6,096 nt of DNA from Rubrobacter sp. (GCA_016781725.1 JADDPU010000035.1:1-6096); one strand, 5' to 3'; shown: positions 1-5,340, counted from the first letter of the stretch. Notes: generated by a model from the sequence alone, not told the origin. A program made the numbers and translations.

Positions 1-2
1 GG

Positions 3-128
3 ATAACTTGGTTTCTCTCTACGGTTCCCTTTACCGCTGTAGCTGGTGGTGTGCTGGGCGCGGCGGAAGGGGTGATCCTGGCTTTTCCTCTGGCGGCCAT
101 TCTGGGGCGCTTCAGGGCCGCAGGCTAG
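3..128 (+). CDS. C-terminal tail of an unknown integral membrane protein (5' end outside window)
   Basis: An open frame runs in from the left edge and ends at TAG (126-128), giving 41 residues. They read as a membrane protein end: an aromatic start (ITWFLSTVPF), a small-residue stretch (AGGVLGAAEG), a hydrophobic run (VILAFPLAAIL), then a short basic tail (GRFRAAG) typical of a cytoplasmic C-terminus after a last helix. It converges on otsB, and the two stop codons share bases 126-127, leaving no room for a terminator. The frame is short and its codon use is less GC-biased at third positions than its neighbours, so chance is possible. The hydrophobic pattern and the tail-to-tail fit with otsB argue for a real gene. 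I do not recognise the family. Confidence 0.5.
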   Translation: MTWFLSTVPFTAVAGGVLGAAEGVILAFPLAAILGRFRAAG

Positions 129-922
129 CTTTCTCCGGCGAGCACCCGGAGCACCTCGCCGACGCCCTCGACACCATCCGCGACGATGTCGGCCTCCGAG
201 ACGATCTCGGGCGGACCCTCGTCGCTCGCGACGCCGACGCGCAGGATTTCCTCGAGCACTCCCTCCTCGCGCAAAGCCACGAGCTCCCTGAACGCGTCGA
301 GGTCGGTGGTGTCGTCGCCGAGGAACATGGCCCTCTTTGGAGCGTACTGCTCGACGAGGGCGCGGACGGCTGTGCCCTTGTCCGCCCGGATGGGGGGACG
401 GGCCTCGACGACGCCGCGACCTACCGTGATCCTCAGGCCCAACCGCTCGCCCTCGGCCTTCACGAACCTCACGCTCCGCTCGCCGACCTCGGGCGGCGCG
501 TTACGGTAGTGGATGGAAGCCGTGATGCCCTTCTCCTCGATGAAGGCGCCCTGGGGGGCCAACTCCTCCCTCGCCCGGCGCTCCAGATCCTGGACCCTTT
601 CGAGGTAGGGCAAAGCCTCCGGGATCACCTCCACCTCCCCGTCGCGCAGGATCTCGAACCCGTGGTTGCCGAAGTACACGACGTCTTCGAGCCCTATGAG
701 GCCGAGCGCGTCCTCAGTCTTCCGGCCGCTGATACCCGCCACGAGCAGGTACCGCTCGCTGATTCGCCGCAGCAACTCCTTTAGCTCCGCCGGCACCTCC
801 GACATGTCCGGCGTCGGCACGATGGGGGCGAGCGTCCCGTCTATGTCCGTCAGGACGGCCACCGCGCCAGGCTCCTCGCTCCAGGCCCTCAGCCGCTCCC
901 AAGCTTCGTCTCTGTCCACCAT
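125..922 (-). CDS. otsB: Trehalose-6-phosphate phosphatase (HAD superfamily)
   Basis: Dephosphorylates trehalose 6-phosphate to trehalose in the cytoplasm, the second step of the OtsA-OtsB pathway. Seen in the 265-residue product: HAD motif I DIDGT at 26-30 (D26 nucleophile, D28 acid/base), motif II SGRK at 65-68, the family-typical FGNHG at 84-88, motif III lysine in DKGTAV (K182), and motif IV GDDTTD at 202-207 for Mg2+ binding. The stretch from about 95 to 175 is the expected cap domain. Length is normal for OtsB, and the ends look intact. I chose the ATG at 922 because AGGGG lies 5 nt upstream and the family fold begins soon after. In-frame ATGs at 937 and 970 would add 5 or 16 residues with poorer ribosome sites. 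No OtsA is visible. It lies downstream of the envelope-stress cluster on the same strand, but 283 bases away. Confidence 0.95.
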   Translation of the reverse strand: MVDRDEAWERLRAWSEEPGAVAVLTDIDGTLAPIVPTPDMSEVPAELKELLRRISERYLLVAGISGRKTEDALGLIGLEDVVYFGNHGFEILRDGEVEVIPEALPYLERVQDLERRAREELAPQGAFIEEKGITASIHYRNAPPEVGERSVRFVKAEGERLGLRITVGRGVVEARPPIRADKGTAVRALVEQYAPKRAMFLGDDTTDLDAFRELVALREEGVLEEILRVGVASDEGPPEIVSEADIVADGVEGVGEVLRVLAGES

Positions 923-1087
923 AACCACCCCTAGCATAAACCCCGGGGCGCGCTCCTCGCAACGGGGCATACGGGCGCGGCGGACCGGGAAGGCTTCTGC
1001 GGCGCGGACGGCCTCGCGACAGAGGTTCGATGCTCAGAGTTGCCGTCTAGCCCGTAGACCAGGATAGACCGCAAGAACATCGTGGTC

Positions 1088-1116
1088 GCTGTAACCGCTA
1101 GGGACCCCGCTGTCAA
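1088..1116 (-). promoter_or_regulatory. Candidate housekeeping promoter for otsB
   Basis: The minus strand carries a perfect -35 TTGACA (1116-1111). A weak -10, TACAGC (1093-1088, spacer 17) or TTACAG (spacer 16), follows. This would start RNA near 1081 and give otsB a leader of about 160 nt. The leader holds an inverted repeat GTCTA-N5-TAGAC (1045-1059), and on the minus strand two GGTCTA copies 10 bases apart. The rest of the 923-1205 gap shows no gene I can support. The weak -10 keeps confidence low. Confidence 0.35.
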
Positions 1117-1205
1117 TTAGAGAGCTTCGAGGCTTTATCTTCCCCGGGGCTGTGCCGCCTGGTTCTGCGAGCGGGCGGACCGACTGTCAGGTTTCGCCTA
1201 GAGCG

Positions 1206-1397
1206 TTACTGGCGGCCCTGGGCGCGGGCGCGGAGGTCCTCGGGGTCGATCTCCCCGTCGAGGTACTTGCCGATAAAGTAGCCTATAACGCCGAACAGCA
1301 CGACGACCAGGGTCTCCTCGAACCCGATCAGGAACATCGAGAACAGGATGAGGGCCCCGAGCAAAGCCCCCCAATGCTTGTTGGTCCAGGTGGCCAT
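1206..1397 (-). CDS. DUF2273 family small integral membrane protein
   Basis: A 63-residue protein with two closely spaced hydrophobic helices, about 9-25 (GALLGALILFSMFLIGF) and 29-44 (TLVVVLFGVIGYFIGKYL), then an acidic-to-basic tail (DGEIDPEDL onward). The N-terminal KHWGALLG and the GYFIGKYLD turn are the hallmarks of DUF2273, the small membrane protein found between amaP and asp23 in Staphylococcus aureus and in many related clusters. Its role is not known in detail; context says it is part of the membrane-anchored Asp23 assembly. The ATG at 1397 is preceded by AAGGAAGG at good spacing, and only 17 bases separate it from the preceding stop codon, so it is the last gene of the cluster. Length is normal for the family. 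Confidence 0.85.
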   Translation of the reverse strand: MATWTNKHWGALLGALILFSMFLIGFEETLVVVLFGVIGYFIGKYLDGEIDPEDLRARAQGRQ

Positions 1398-1414
1398 CTC
1401 CTACCTTCCTTTCA

Positions 1415-1975
1415 CTAAGAAGCGGGTCCTTGCACCGTAACTTCGACGTCTTTCAGGGGAACGCCCTGGTCTCGCAGCACCCTCCGGATGTTCTCCCTGG
1501 TGCGGGCCGCGAGCTCCGCATAGTTGCCCGAAGGCGGTACCCGCACCCTGCAGGAGACCAGGTAAGCCCGGTCGTCGGAGGTGAGCGAGGCCGAGGGCGA
1601 CTCGGCGCCCGCCTCCCTAGCGGCGCCTTCGGCCAGCGTCTTCACGGCGCTCGCCGTGATGATGGTCTCCCGGCCCGGCGTGTCGTCCATCACGGTGCTT
1701 CTCGCGACCCTGCGCCCGAAGGTGAGCTCCCTGAGCAGCAAGAGCAGGGCTATGAGCGCCAGCAGCGCGCCGACGACAGCGATCAAGATCCGAGCCCCCG
1801 TCGAGAAGGCCGCCGCCGAGAGGTTGCCCAGCGCCGAGAGGCCGCTCCGGTAGCCGGTATACTGGTTCACCAGGTCCGGCGCGATGATGTCGAAGGCCAC
1901 TAGCAACAGCAGCACGGGGACCACCAGCAGCAACAGGGCTATTATCAGCAGAACTATGCGGTTGAAGGCGTTCAT
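1415..1975 (-). CDS. amaP: AmaP-like alkaline-shock membrane anchor protein, second copy
   Basis: A 186-residue membrane protein. It starts MNAFNRIV, the N-terminus typical of AmaP, followed by TM1 at about 7-30, a short outer loop, and TM2 at about 62-82 (very leucine-rich). A cytoplasmic C-terminal domain at about 102-182 resembles an Asp23-type alpha/beta unit: a helix-like segment with TASAVKTLAEGAAREA, a strand AYLVSCRVRV, then ARTRENIRRVLRDQGVPLKDVEVTV. In S. aureus, AmaP tethers Asp23 to the membrane through this architecture. Its start codon overlaps the upstream stop as ATGA (1975-1972), so translation is probably coupled. GAGGG sits just upstream. It shares the FNRIV start and topology with its neighbour at 1972-2538, which suggests an old tandem duplication. 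The family call is firm; partner choice is inference. Confidence 0.8.
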   Translation of the reverse strand: MNAFNRIVLLIIALLLLVVPVLLLLVAFDIIAPDLVNQYTGYRSGLSALGNLSAAAFSTGARILIAVVGALLALIALLLLLRELTFGRRVARSTVMDDTPGRETIITASAVKTLAEGAAREAGAESPSASLTSDDRAYLVSCRVRVPPSGNYAELAARTRENIRRVLRDQGVPLKDVEVTVQGPAS

Positions 1976-2538
1976 TGCACCCTCGTCTTCGTCTGCCTGG
2001 GGTCGGCCTCGGTGAGGCTGACGTTGAGCTTGCTCACGGGCACCCCCCTTTGCGAGAGGCGCTCCTGGACCCTGCTGCGCAAGGCCGACCTGATGGACCC
2101 TACGTCCGCGCCGCGCCTCACGTTGCCCCTGATGTCCACCTGGGCACCCGGCCTGCGCTGGGCCTTGGCGTCTACGGACGACCCGAGCACGCCGGGGACC
2201 CTATCTGTTACGGCCGAGACCTCCTCCTCGACCGCGCGGCGGGTGGTGTACGTACCGTTGCCCATGCGGACGCGGCTCGGGGCCGCAGGCATGAGCTCTG
2301 CGATCAGCAGCAGCAATCCGAGCAAGGCCAACAGGACGAGCACGATCAACGTGATGACGGAGAGGTTGCCCCGCTCCACGTCCCCGACAAAGCCTTGCAG
2401 GCTTTCGGCGACGCCCGAGAACGGCAGCGATTCGAGGCTGTGGCCGAGCAACTCGAAAGCATAGACGACCATGTAGACGCCGAGCACGAAGAGGCCGGCC
2501 AGCAACACTATCATCACTATCCTGTTAAAGATTCTCAT
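1972..2538 (-). CDS. AmaP-like membrane anchor protein, first copy (diverged)
   Basis: A 188-residue protein starting MRIFNRIV, with TM1 at about 6-30, an outer loop of about 28 residues, and TM2 at about 59-82 (TLIVLVLLALLGLLLLIAEL). A linker SRVRMGNGTYTTRRAVEEEV leads into a cytoplasmic domain at about 101-178 with VPGVLGSSVDAK, a strand QVDIRGNV, and a helix RSALRSRVQERLSQRGVPVSKLNVSL. This is the AmaP plan: hairpin membrane anchor plus a small Asp23-like domain. It could equally be listed under the actinobacterial DUF6286-type companions of Asp23, which look similar. GAGGTGG lies 6 nt before the ATG. The gene overlaps the short asp23-like gene by 14 bases upstream and the next amaP-like gene by 4 bases downstream, so the three should be cotranscribed. 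The C-terminal tail is basic (RQTKTRVQ). Confidence 0.75.
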   Translation of the reverse strand: MRIFNRIVMIVLLAGLFVLGVYMVVYAFELLGHSLESLPFSGVAESLQGFVGDVERGNLSVITLIVLVLLALLGLLLLIAELMPAAPSRVRMGNGTYTTRRAVEEEVSAVTDRVPGVLGSSVDAKAQRRPGAQVDIRGNVRRGADVGSIRSALRSRVQERLSQRGVPVSKLNVSLTEADPRQTKTRVQ

Positions 2539-2827
2539 CCGCGGCCACCTCGAGGTCCTCGACTACCACCGTGGTCTTGCGCCCACCGGCTTCGGGGGCC
2601 ACCCGCTCCCTGATGCTCTCGGCTATCTCGGGGATCGGCCTTGGCAGCGGATACCGGGCGACGACGTGGATCTCCAGTTCCTCGGGGCCGACGATCACCC
2701 CTGAGACCTTCTCACTGCCCTCGTAGGTCGCGGCCTCGACGTAGCGCCCGCGTCCCATGGAGTGAATGCCTTCGGTGGCGAGGGCCGCGACCGCCGCGAC
2801 CCTCGCGAGTTGTATTCCGTCTGCCAA
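2525..2827 (-). CDS. Short Asp23/Gls24-domain protein
   Basis: A 100-residue cytoplasmic protein made up almost only of a compact Asp23-type domain. It shows LARVAAVAALATEGIHSMG (helix and EGI-x-M motif, 6-25), a central strand VSGVIVGPEELEIHVVARYP (41-60), PIPEIAESIRERVAPEAG (64-80), and a final strand TTVVVEDLEV (85-94). These match the VxGV / IPEIAxxIRxxV / VxxVxVxV order of the family. It lacks the N-terminal extension and charged tail of the full-length neighbour. The only usable start is TTG at 2827. The frame is the same as that of the upstream asp23 gene, and no ATG or GTG lies between that gene's TAG and this TTG. GGGGAG sits rather far upstream (11 nt), with AGG nearer. It overlaps the next gene by 14 bases. 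Probably a partner or regulator of the Asp23 layer; that part is inference. Confidence 0.8.
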   Translation of the reverse strand: MADGIQLARVAAVAALATEGIHSMGRGRYVEAATYEGSEKVSGVIVGPEELEIHVVARYPLPRPIPEIAESIRERVAPEAGGRKTTVVVEDLEVAADENL

Positions 2828-2863
2828 AATAAGCCTAGCTCCCCGGTGGACCGCCCTCTCCTC

Positions 2864-3340
2864 CTACTGGACGCGCTGCTGTTCCTGGGCCTCCTGCTCT
2901 CGGCGCTGCTGCTCCTGCTGGCGCTGGCGCTCCTGTTCCTCCTCCATCTGGGGGAAGAAGATGTTGTTGACAACTATGTTGACCTCAGTGACGCGCAGGC
3001 CGACCAGGCTCTCCACCCTGTTGGCGACGTTGCGCCGCACGGCGTCGGCAATCTGGGGGATGGACTTGCCGTACTCGGCCATCAACGTCAGGTCTATGGC
3101 CGCCTCTTCCTGGCCGACCTCGACCGAGACCCCCTGGGTGGTGCTGCCGCCGCCGCTGCCGGTGATGGAGCCGAGGAGGTTGCTCGCTGTCTGCGAGGCG
3201 CCGCTGCCCATCCTGATGCCTTCCACTTCCTGGGCCGCGATCCCGGCTATCTTCGAGACGACGGAGTCCTGGATGCTGGTACTGCCGCGCTCGGTGTGTA
3301 GCGGACTACTGCTGCTCTGCTGAGATCCCTGCTCGCTCAC
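2864..3340 (-). CDS. asp23: Asp23/Gls24 family envelope stress response protein
   Basis: A 158-residue cytoplasmic protein. The Asp23 domain spans about 17-127. After a Ser/Gln-rich N-terminus come ERGSTSIQDSVVSKIAGIAAQEVEGI (17-42), a Gly/Ser loop (55-70), GVSVEVGQEEAAIDLTLMAEYG (70-91), SIPQIADAVRRNVANRVESL (93-112), and the closing strand LRVTEVNIVVNNI (115-127). In S. aureus this protein is abundant, polymerises, and lies under the membrane bound to AmaP; its loss induces cell-wall stress genes. The last 28 residues (131-158) are almost only Gln, Glu and Arg, a charged low-complexity or coiled-coil tail not needed for the domain. The start is GTG at 3340 with AAAGGAG 5 nt upstream. It follows the GlsB-family gene by 51 bases and precedes the short Asp23 gene by 36. 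Confidence 0.92.
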   Translation of the reverse strand: MSEQGSQQSSSSPLHTERGSTSIQDSVVSKIAGIAAQEVEGIRMGSGASQTASNLLGSITGSGGGSTTQGVSVEVGQEEAAIDLTLMAEYGKSIPQIADAVRRNVANRVESLVGLRVTEVNIVVNNIFFPQMEEEQERQRQQEQQRREQEAQEQQRVQ

Positions 3341-3391
3341 GCTTCTCCTTTCGTCGCTGAGTCTGACCTTCGTCGTCTTATCGGCTGCTCT

Positions 3392-3640
3392 CTAGACTGC
3401 CCGGCGCGTGATCAACCGGTAGATCGCCAGCAGTAGGATCGCACCGACGGTGGCGGTTAAGATCGTGGTGATCGCGCCGCCTCCGATGCCAACGAGGCTT
3501 GCCAGGTAACCGCCGACAAACGCCCCCGCTATACCGATCAAGATGGTAATTATGATCCCTCCGGGGTCAGGCCCCGGCATGGCCCACTTGGCTAACGCCC
3601 CAGCTATGAGCCCGACCACTATCGACTCTACAATACCTAT
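3392..3640 (-). CDS. GlsB/YeaQ/YmgE family stress response membrane protein (probable AUA start)
   Basis: A small membrane protein of 82 residues if read from 3640. It shows VVGLIAGALAKWAMPGPDPGG (8-28) and ITILIGIAGAFVGGYLASLVG (31-51), followed by a third helix ITTILTATVGAILLLAIYRL and a basic tail TRRAV. The GLIAGxLAK and PGxDPGG motifs define the family, once named transglycosylase-associated, which is linked to stress and often sits with Gls24/Asp23. The first conventional start is GTG at 3619, but that removes conserved residues and leaves a 28-nt gap to the ribosome site. Reading back in frame gives GIVESI directly before VVGLIAG, with ATA at 3640-3638 where relatives have Met, and GGAGGTG 7 nt upstream. 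An in-frame TGA lies just beyond. The length then equals E. coli YeaQ (82). ATT at 3634 is another possible start. Confidence 0.9.
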   Translation of the reverse strand: MGIVESIVVGLIAGALAKWAMPGPDPGGIIITILIGIAGAFVGGYLASLVGIGGGAITTILTATVGAILLLAIYRLITRRAV

Positions 3641-3647
3641 GCGCTTT

Positions 3648-3656
3648 CACCTCCCC
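3648..3656 (-). promoter_or_regulatory. Strong Shine-Dalgarno site that decides the GlsB-family start
   Basis: The minus strand reads GGGGAGGTG, nearly full complementarity to the 16S rRNA tail. It lies 7 nt from ATA (3640), 13 nt from ATT (3634) and 28 nt from GTG (3619). Only the ATA has normal spacing. Confidence 0.7.
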
Positions 3657-3675
3657 CTCGCACGTTACCGCCGGG

Positions 3676-3707
3676 CGGCATCCGTCAGCGCAATATAACA
3701 GATGCCG
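3676..3707 (-). repeat. Inverted repeat in the leader of the stress cluster
   Basis: Perfect 7-base arms, CGGCATC (3676-3682) and GATGCCG (3701-3707), are separated by 18 bases that contain TATATT on the minus strand (3697-3692). It could be an RNA hairpin in the 5' leader, or an operator around a -10 element. A second small palindrome, CCGCC-G-GGCGG (3668-3678), overlaps one arm. Confidence 0.45.
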
Positions 3708-3731
3708 TACCTCGCTCCCCTTTGCCGCGTC

Positions 3732-3757
3732 TTACCCCTAGCGGGTACGCCATAAAC
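3732..3757 (-). promoter_or_regulatory. Candidate stress-sigma (SigB/SigF-type) promoter for the GlsB-Asp23 cluster
   Basis: The minus strand reads GTTTAT (3757-3752), 14 bases, then GGGTAA (3737-3732). The known SigB consensus is GTTTAA-N12-14-GGGTAT, and actinobacterial SigF sites are GTTT-N15-17-GGGTA (16 here). It would start RNA near 3725, about 85 nt before the GlsB-family gene. asp23 in S. aureus is strongly SigB-dependent, which fits. The -10 also lies within a small inverted repeat (TACCC-N5-GGGTA, 3733-3747). No good TTGACA-type -35 pairs with the TATATT further down. Confidence 0.45.
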
Positions 3758-3770
3758 ACCTTTTGGCGTA
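3746..3770 (-). terminator. Hairpin just after the purine permease; possible terminator
   Basis: Arms TACGCCA and TGGCGTA (7 bp, loop 11) begin 8 bases after the permease stop codon. An overlapping alternative pairing, GCCATA with TATGGC, uses the same 3' arm. There is no U-run after the stem, so intrinsic termination is uncertain. The element overlaps the -35 of the candidate stress promoter. Confidence 0.35.
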
Positions 3771-3777
3771 TGGCTTG

Positions 3778-5142
3778 TCAGGAGAGAGCGCTTTGCAACG
3801 CCGGCCAGACAAAGGCCAGGGCGAAGAGAAAGGCGACGCCGTAGAGCAAAGGGTGGACCTCGCCGGGCTTGCCGCGCGAGAGCTTGATCAACACGTACGA
3901 GATGAACCCGAACCCTATGCCGTAAGAGATGTTGAAGGTAAGCGGGAGCGTCAGGATGGTCAAAAAGGCAGGGATGGCCTCGTCGACGCGGTCCCACGGG
4001 ATGAGCCGCACGGCGGTCATCATCAAGAACCCGACTATTATTAGGGCAGGAGCCGTTACGGGGGAGACGAGGATGTTCCCGTCCTCCGGCCCGGGGATGG
4101 GCACCGCACCGCCGAAGACCGAGATCAGGGGCGAGAACGGCAGCGCGAGCAAGAACAAGAGACCTACGACCACGCTGGTCAGACCCGTCCTGCCGCCCTC
4201 GGCCACCCCCGAGCCGCTCTCTATGTAGCTGGTCGCGGAGCTCGCGCCCACGGCGCCGCCCAGAACGGCCGCCAGCGAGTCGACCAGGAGGATACGCTTG
4301 GCCTGCGGTACCCTGCCCTCTTCGTCGAGGAGCTTGGCCTCCTGGCCGACCGCGAACATGGTCCCCATCGTGTCGAAGAAGTCAGTCATGAACAGGGCGA
4401 AGATCACGGGCAACAGCGAGAGCTGCAGGACCTGCGGCACCGCGAGCACCCCGCCCCCGACCGTCGAGGTGTCGAAGCGGAAGTCCACGATCCCGGTAGG
4501 CGTCGGCACGATCCCGAAGACCATGCCAACGATCCCGGTCACGACGATACCGAGCAAGATGCCGCCCCTCAAGCCCCGCGCCACCAGCGCGAGGGTGACT
4601 ATCAACCCGAAGGCCGCCAGCAACACCGGACCCTGCGTGAGGTCGCCCAGGGCCACGTAGGTCTCGGGGTTCGCCACCACGAGACCCGCGTTCTTGAGGC
4701 CGATGAACGCTATGAAGAGCCCTATCCCCACAGCTATCGCGAACTTCAACGACATGGGAATAGCGTTGAGCACGGCCTCGCGCAGGTTGGTCAGCACGAG
4801 CACCGTCACGAGCAGGCCCTCGACCACGACTACCGCCATCGCCTCCTGCCAGCTCAGCCCCAGACCCAGGATAAGCGTGAAGGCCACTATGGCGTTCAGA
4901 CCGAGCCCGGAGGCCAGGGCGAGGGGGAAGTTCGCCACCAGGCCCATCGCTATGCTGGCCACGGCCGCCGCCACGCACGTCGCGAAGAACACGCCAGAGA
5001 AGGGAAGGCCGGTGCCCTGGGTGCCGAGGATCGCCGGGTTGACGAAGATGATGTAGGCCATCGTCATAAAGGTAGTCAGCCCCGCGACCACCTCCGTCCG
5101 GAGGTTCGTCCCCCGCTCGGAGAACTTGAAGAAGGCGCCCAA
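3778..5142 (-). CDS. NCS2 family purine permease (AzgA/PbuG/GhxP-type)
   Basis: A 454-residue inner-membrane proton symporter, expected to import purine bases such as hypoxanthine, guanine or adenine. Features of the AzgA-like branch: N-terminal FKFSERGTNLRTEVVAGLTT (5-24), FMTMAYIIFVNP (25-36), SGLGLNAIVAFTL (78-90), SWQEAMAVVVVEGL (97-110), AIPMSLKFAIAVGIGLFIAFIG (127-148), DFFDTMGT (254-261), and the signature SYIESGSGVAEGGRTGLT (305-322), where substrate-contacting acidic residues lie. About a dozen or more hydrophobic segments follow the family pattern, and length is normal. The start is TTG at 5142, with GGGGAG 6 nt upstream; this N-terminus matches the family, and no better start is in frame. 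Exact substrate cannot be read from sequence. Its neighbours give no purine-pathway context. Confidence 0.93.
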   Translation of the reverse strand: MGAFFKFSERGTNLRTEVVAGLTTFMTMAYIIFVNPAILGTQGTGLPFSGVFFATCVAAAVASIAMGLVANFPLALASGLGLNAIVAFTLILGLGLSWQEAMAVVVVEGLLVTVLVLTNLREAVLNAIPMSLKFAIAVGIGLFIAFIGLKNAGLVVANPETYVALGDLTQGPVLLAAFGLIVTLALVARGLRGGILLGIVVTGIVGMVFGIVPTPTGIVDFRFDTSTVGGGVLAVPQVLQLSLLPVIFALFMTDFFDTMGTMFAVGQEAKLLDEEGRVPQAKRILLVDSLAAVLGGAVGASSATSYIESGSGVAEGGRTGLTSVVVGLLFLLALPFSPLISVFGGAVPIPGPEDGNILVSPVTAPALIIVGFLMMTAVRLIPWDRVDEAIPAFLTILTLPLTFNISYGIGFGFISYVLIKLSRGKPGEVHPLLYGVAFLFALAFVWPALQSALS

Positions 5143-5189
5143 GATCCACTCCCCTCTGAAAAGACTACCGACGCGCTATGTGCACGAGC

Positions 5190-5218
5190 AATATAGCAAG
5201 AGTAGGCCTCAGGTTTCA
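5190..5218 (-). promoter_or_regulatory. Weak promoter candidate for the purine permease
   Basis: The minus strand has TATATT (5195-5190) as a -10, with a poor -35 TGAAAC (5218-5213) at a 17-base spacing. This would give a leader of about 40 nt. The -35 region lies inside the heptamer array. A short inverted repeat, GCTAT-N13-ATAGC (5175-5197), covers the -10. Confidence 0.25.
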
Positions 5219-5237
5219 GGCTACAGGCATCAGGCCT
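5203..5237 (+). repeat. Heptamer tandem array, left arm
   Basis: Five adjacent 7-base units of consensus YAGGNNN on the plus strand. The third and fourth units plus the start of the fifth form the 16-base core AGGCTACAGGCATCAG (5218-5233), which recurs inverted at 5352-5367. The array sits directly upstream of the permease start region. Confidence 0.7.
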
Positions 5238-5245
5238 CGCCGTGC

Positions 5246-5268
5246 GGGACGCTGTTCTCAGCGTTCCC
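5246..5268. other. Strong hairpin between the heptamer arrays
   Basis: Arms GGG+ACGCTG (5246-5254) and CAGCGT+T+CCC (5259-5268) form nine base pairs with one bulged base and a TTCT loop (AGAA on the minus strand). A second small stem, GGTTGC-GCC-GCAACC, lies at 5322-5336. Either could act as a terminator or RNA-end structure for the gene ending at 5366, although neither has a U-run. Confidence 0.4.
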
Positions 5269-5340
5269 TTGCGTCCGGCGGGCCTTTGCAGCCGGTCGTA
5301 TAGAGTCGGATCACGAGGCAGGGTTGCGCCGCAACCGGAC

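Noticed and set aside
8..784. Long plus-strand open frame of 258 codons opposite otsB
   Set aside because: It is antisense to a gene with all HAD motifs, its product is low-complexity and rich in Arg, Asp and Leu, and GC-rich DNA often leaves such frames open.
931..1116. Minus-strand frame upstream of otsB, with an internal ATG at 1079
   Set aside because: There is no ribosome site, no hydrophobic or domain pattern, composition is Ser/Arg/Pro-rich, and it overlaps the otsB promoter candidate and start.
1154..1180. Terminator after the DUF2273 gene (CCGCC-N14-GGCGG)
   Set aside because: The stem is only 5 bp with a long loop and no U-run, so it is too weak to call.
1430..2613. Plus-strand frames opposite the two anchor genes
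   Set aside because: They mirror minus-strand membrane genes with good ribosome sites and overlaps; the products are Arg/Gly/His-rich without recognisable domains.
2762..3323. Two plus-strand frames opposite asp23, one with long Leu or Ser/Cys runs
   Set aside because: The Leu-rich run is the reverse reading of the CAG/GAG tail of Asp23, not a real membrane segment.
4382..5149. 255-codon minus-strand frame inside the permease gene
   Set aside because: It is a frame-shifted shadow of the permease; its product is Gly/Arg-rich, while the other frame gives a textbook NCS2 protein.
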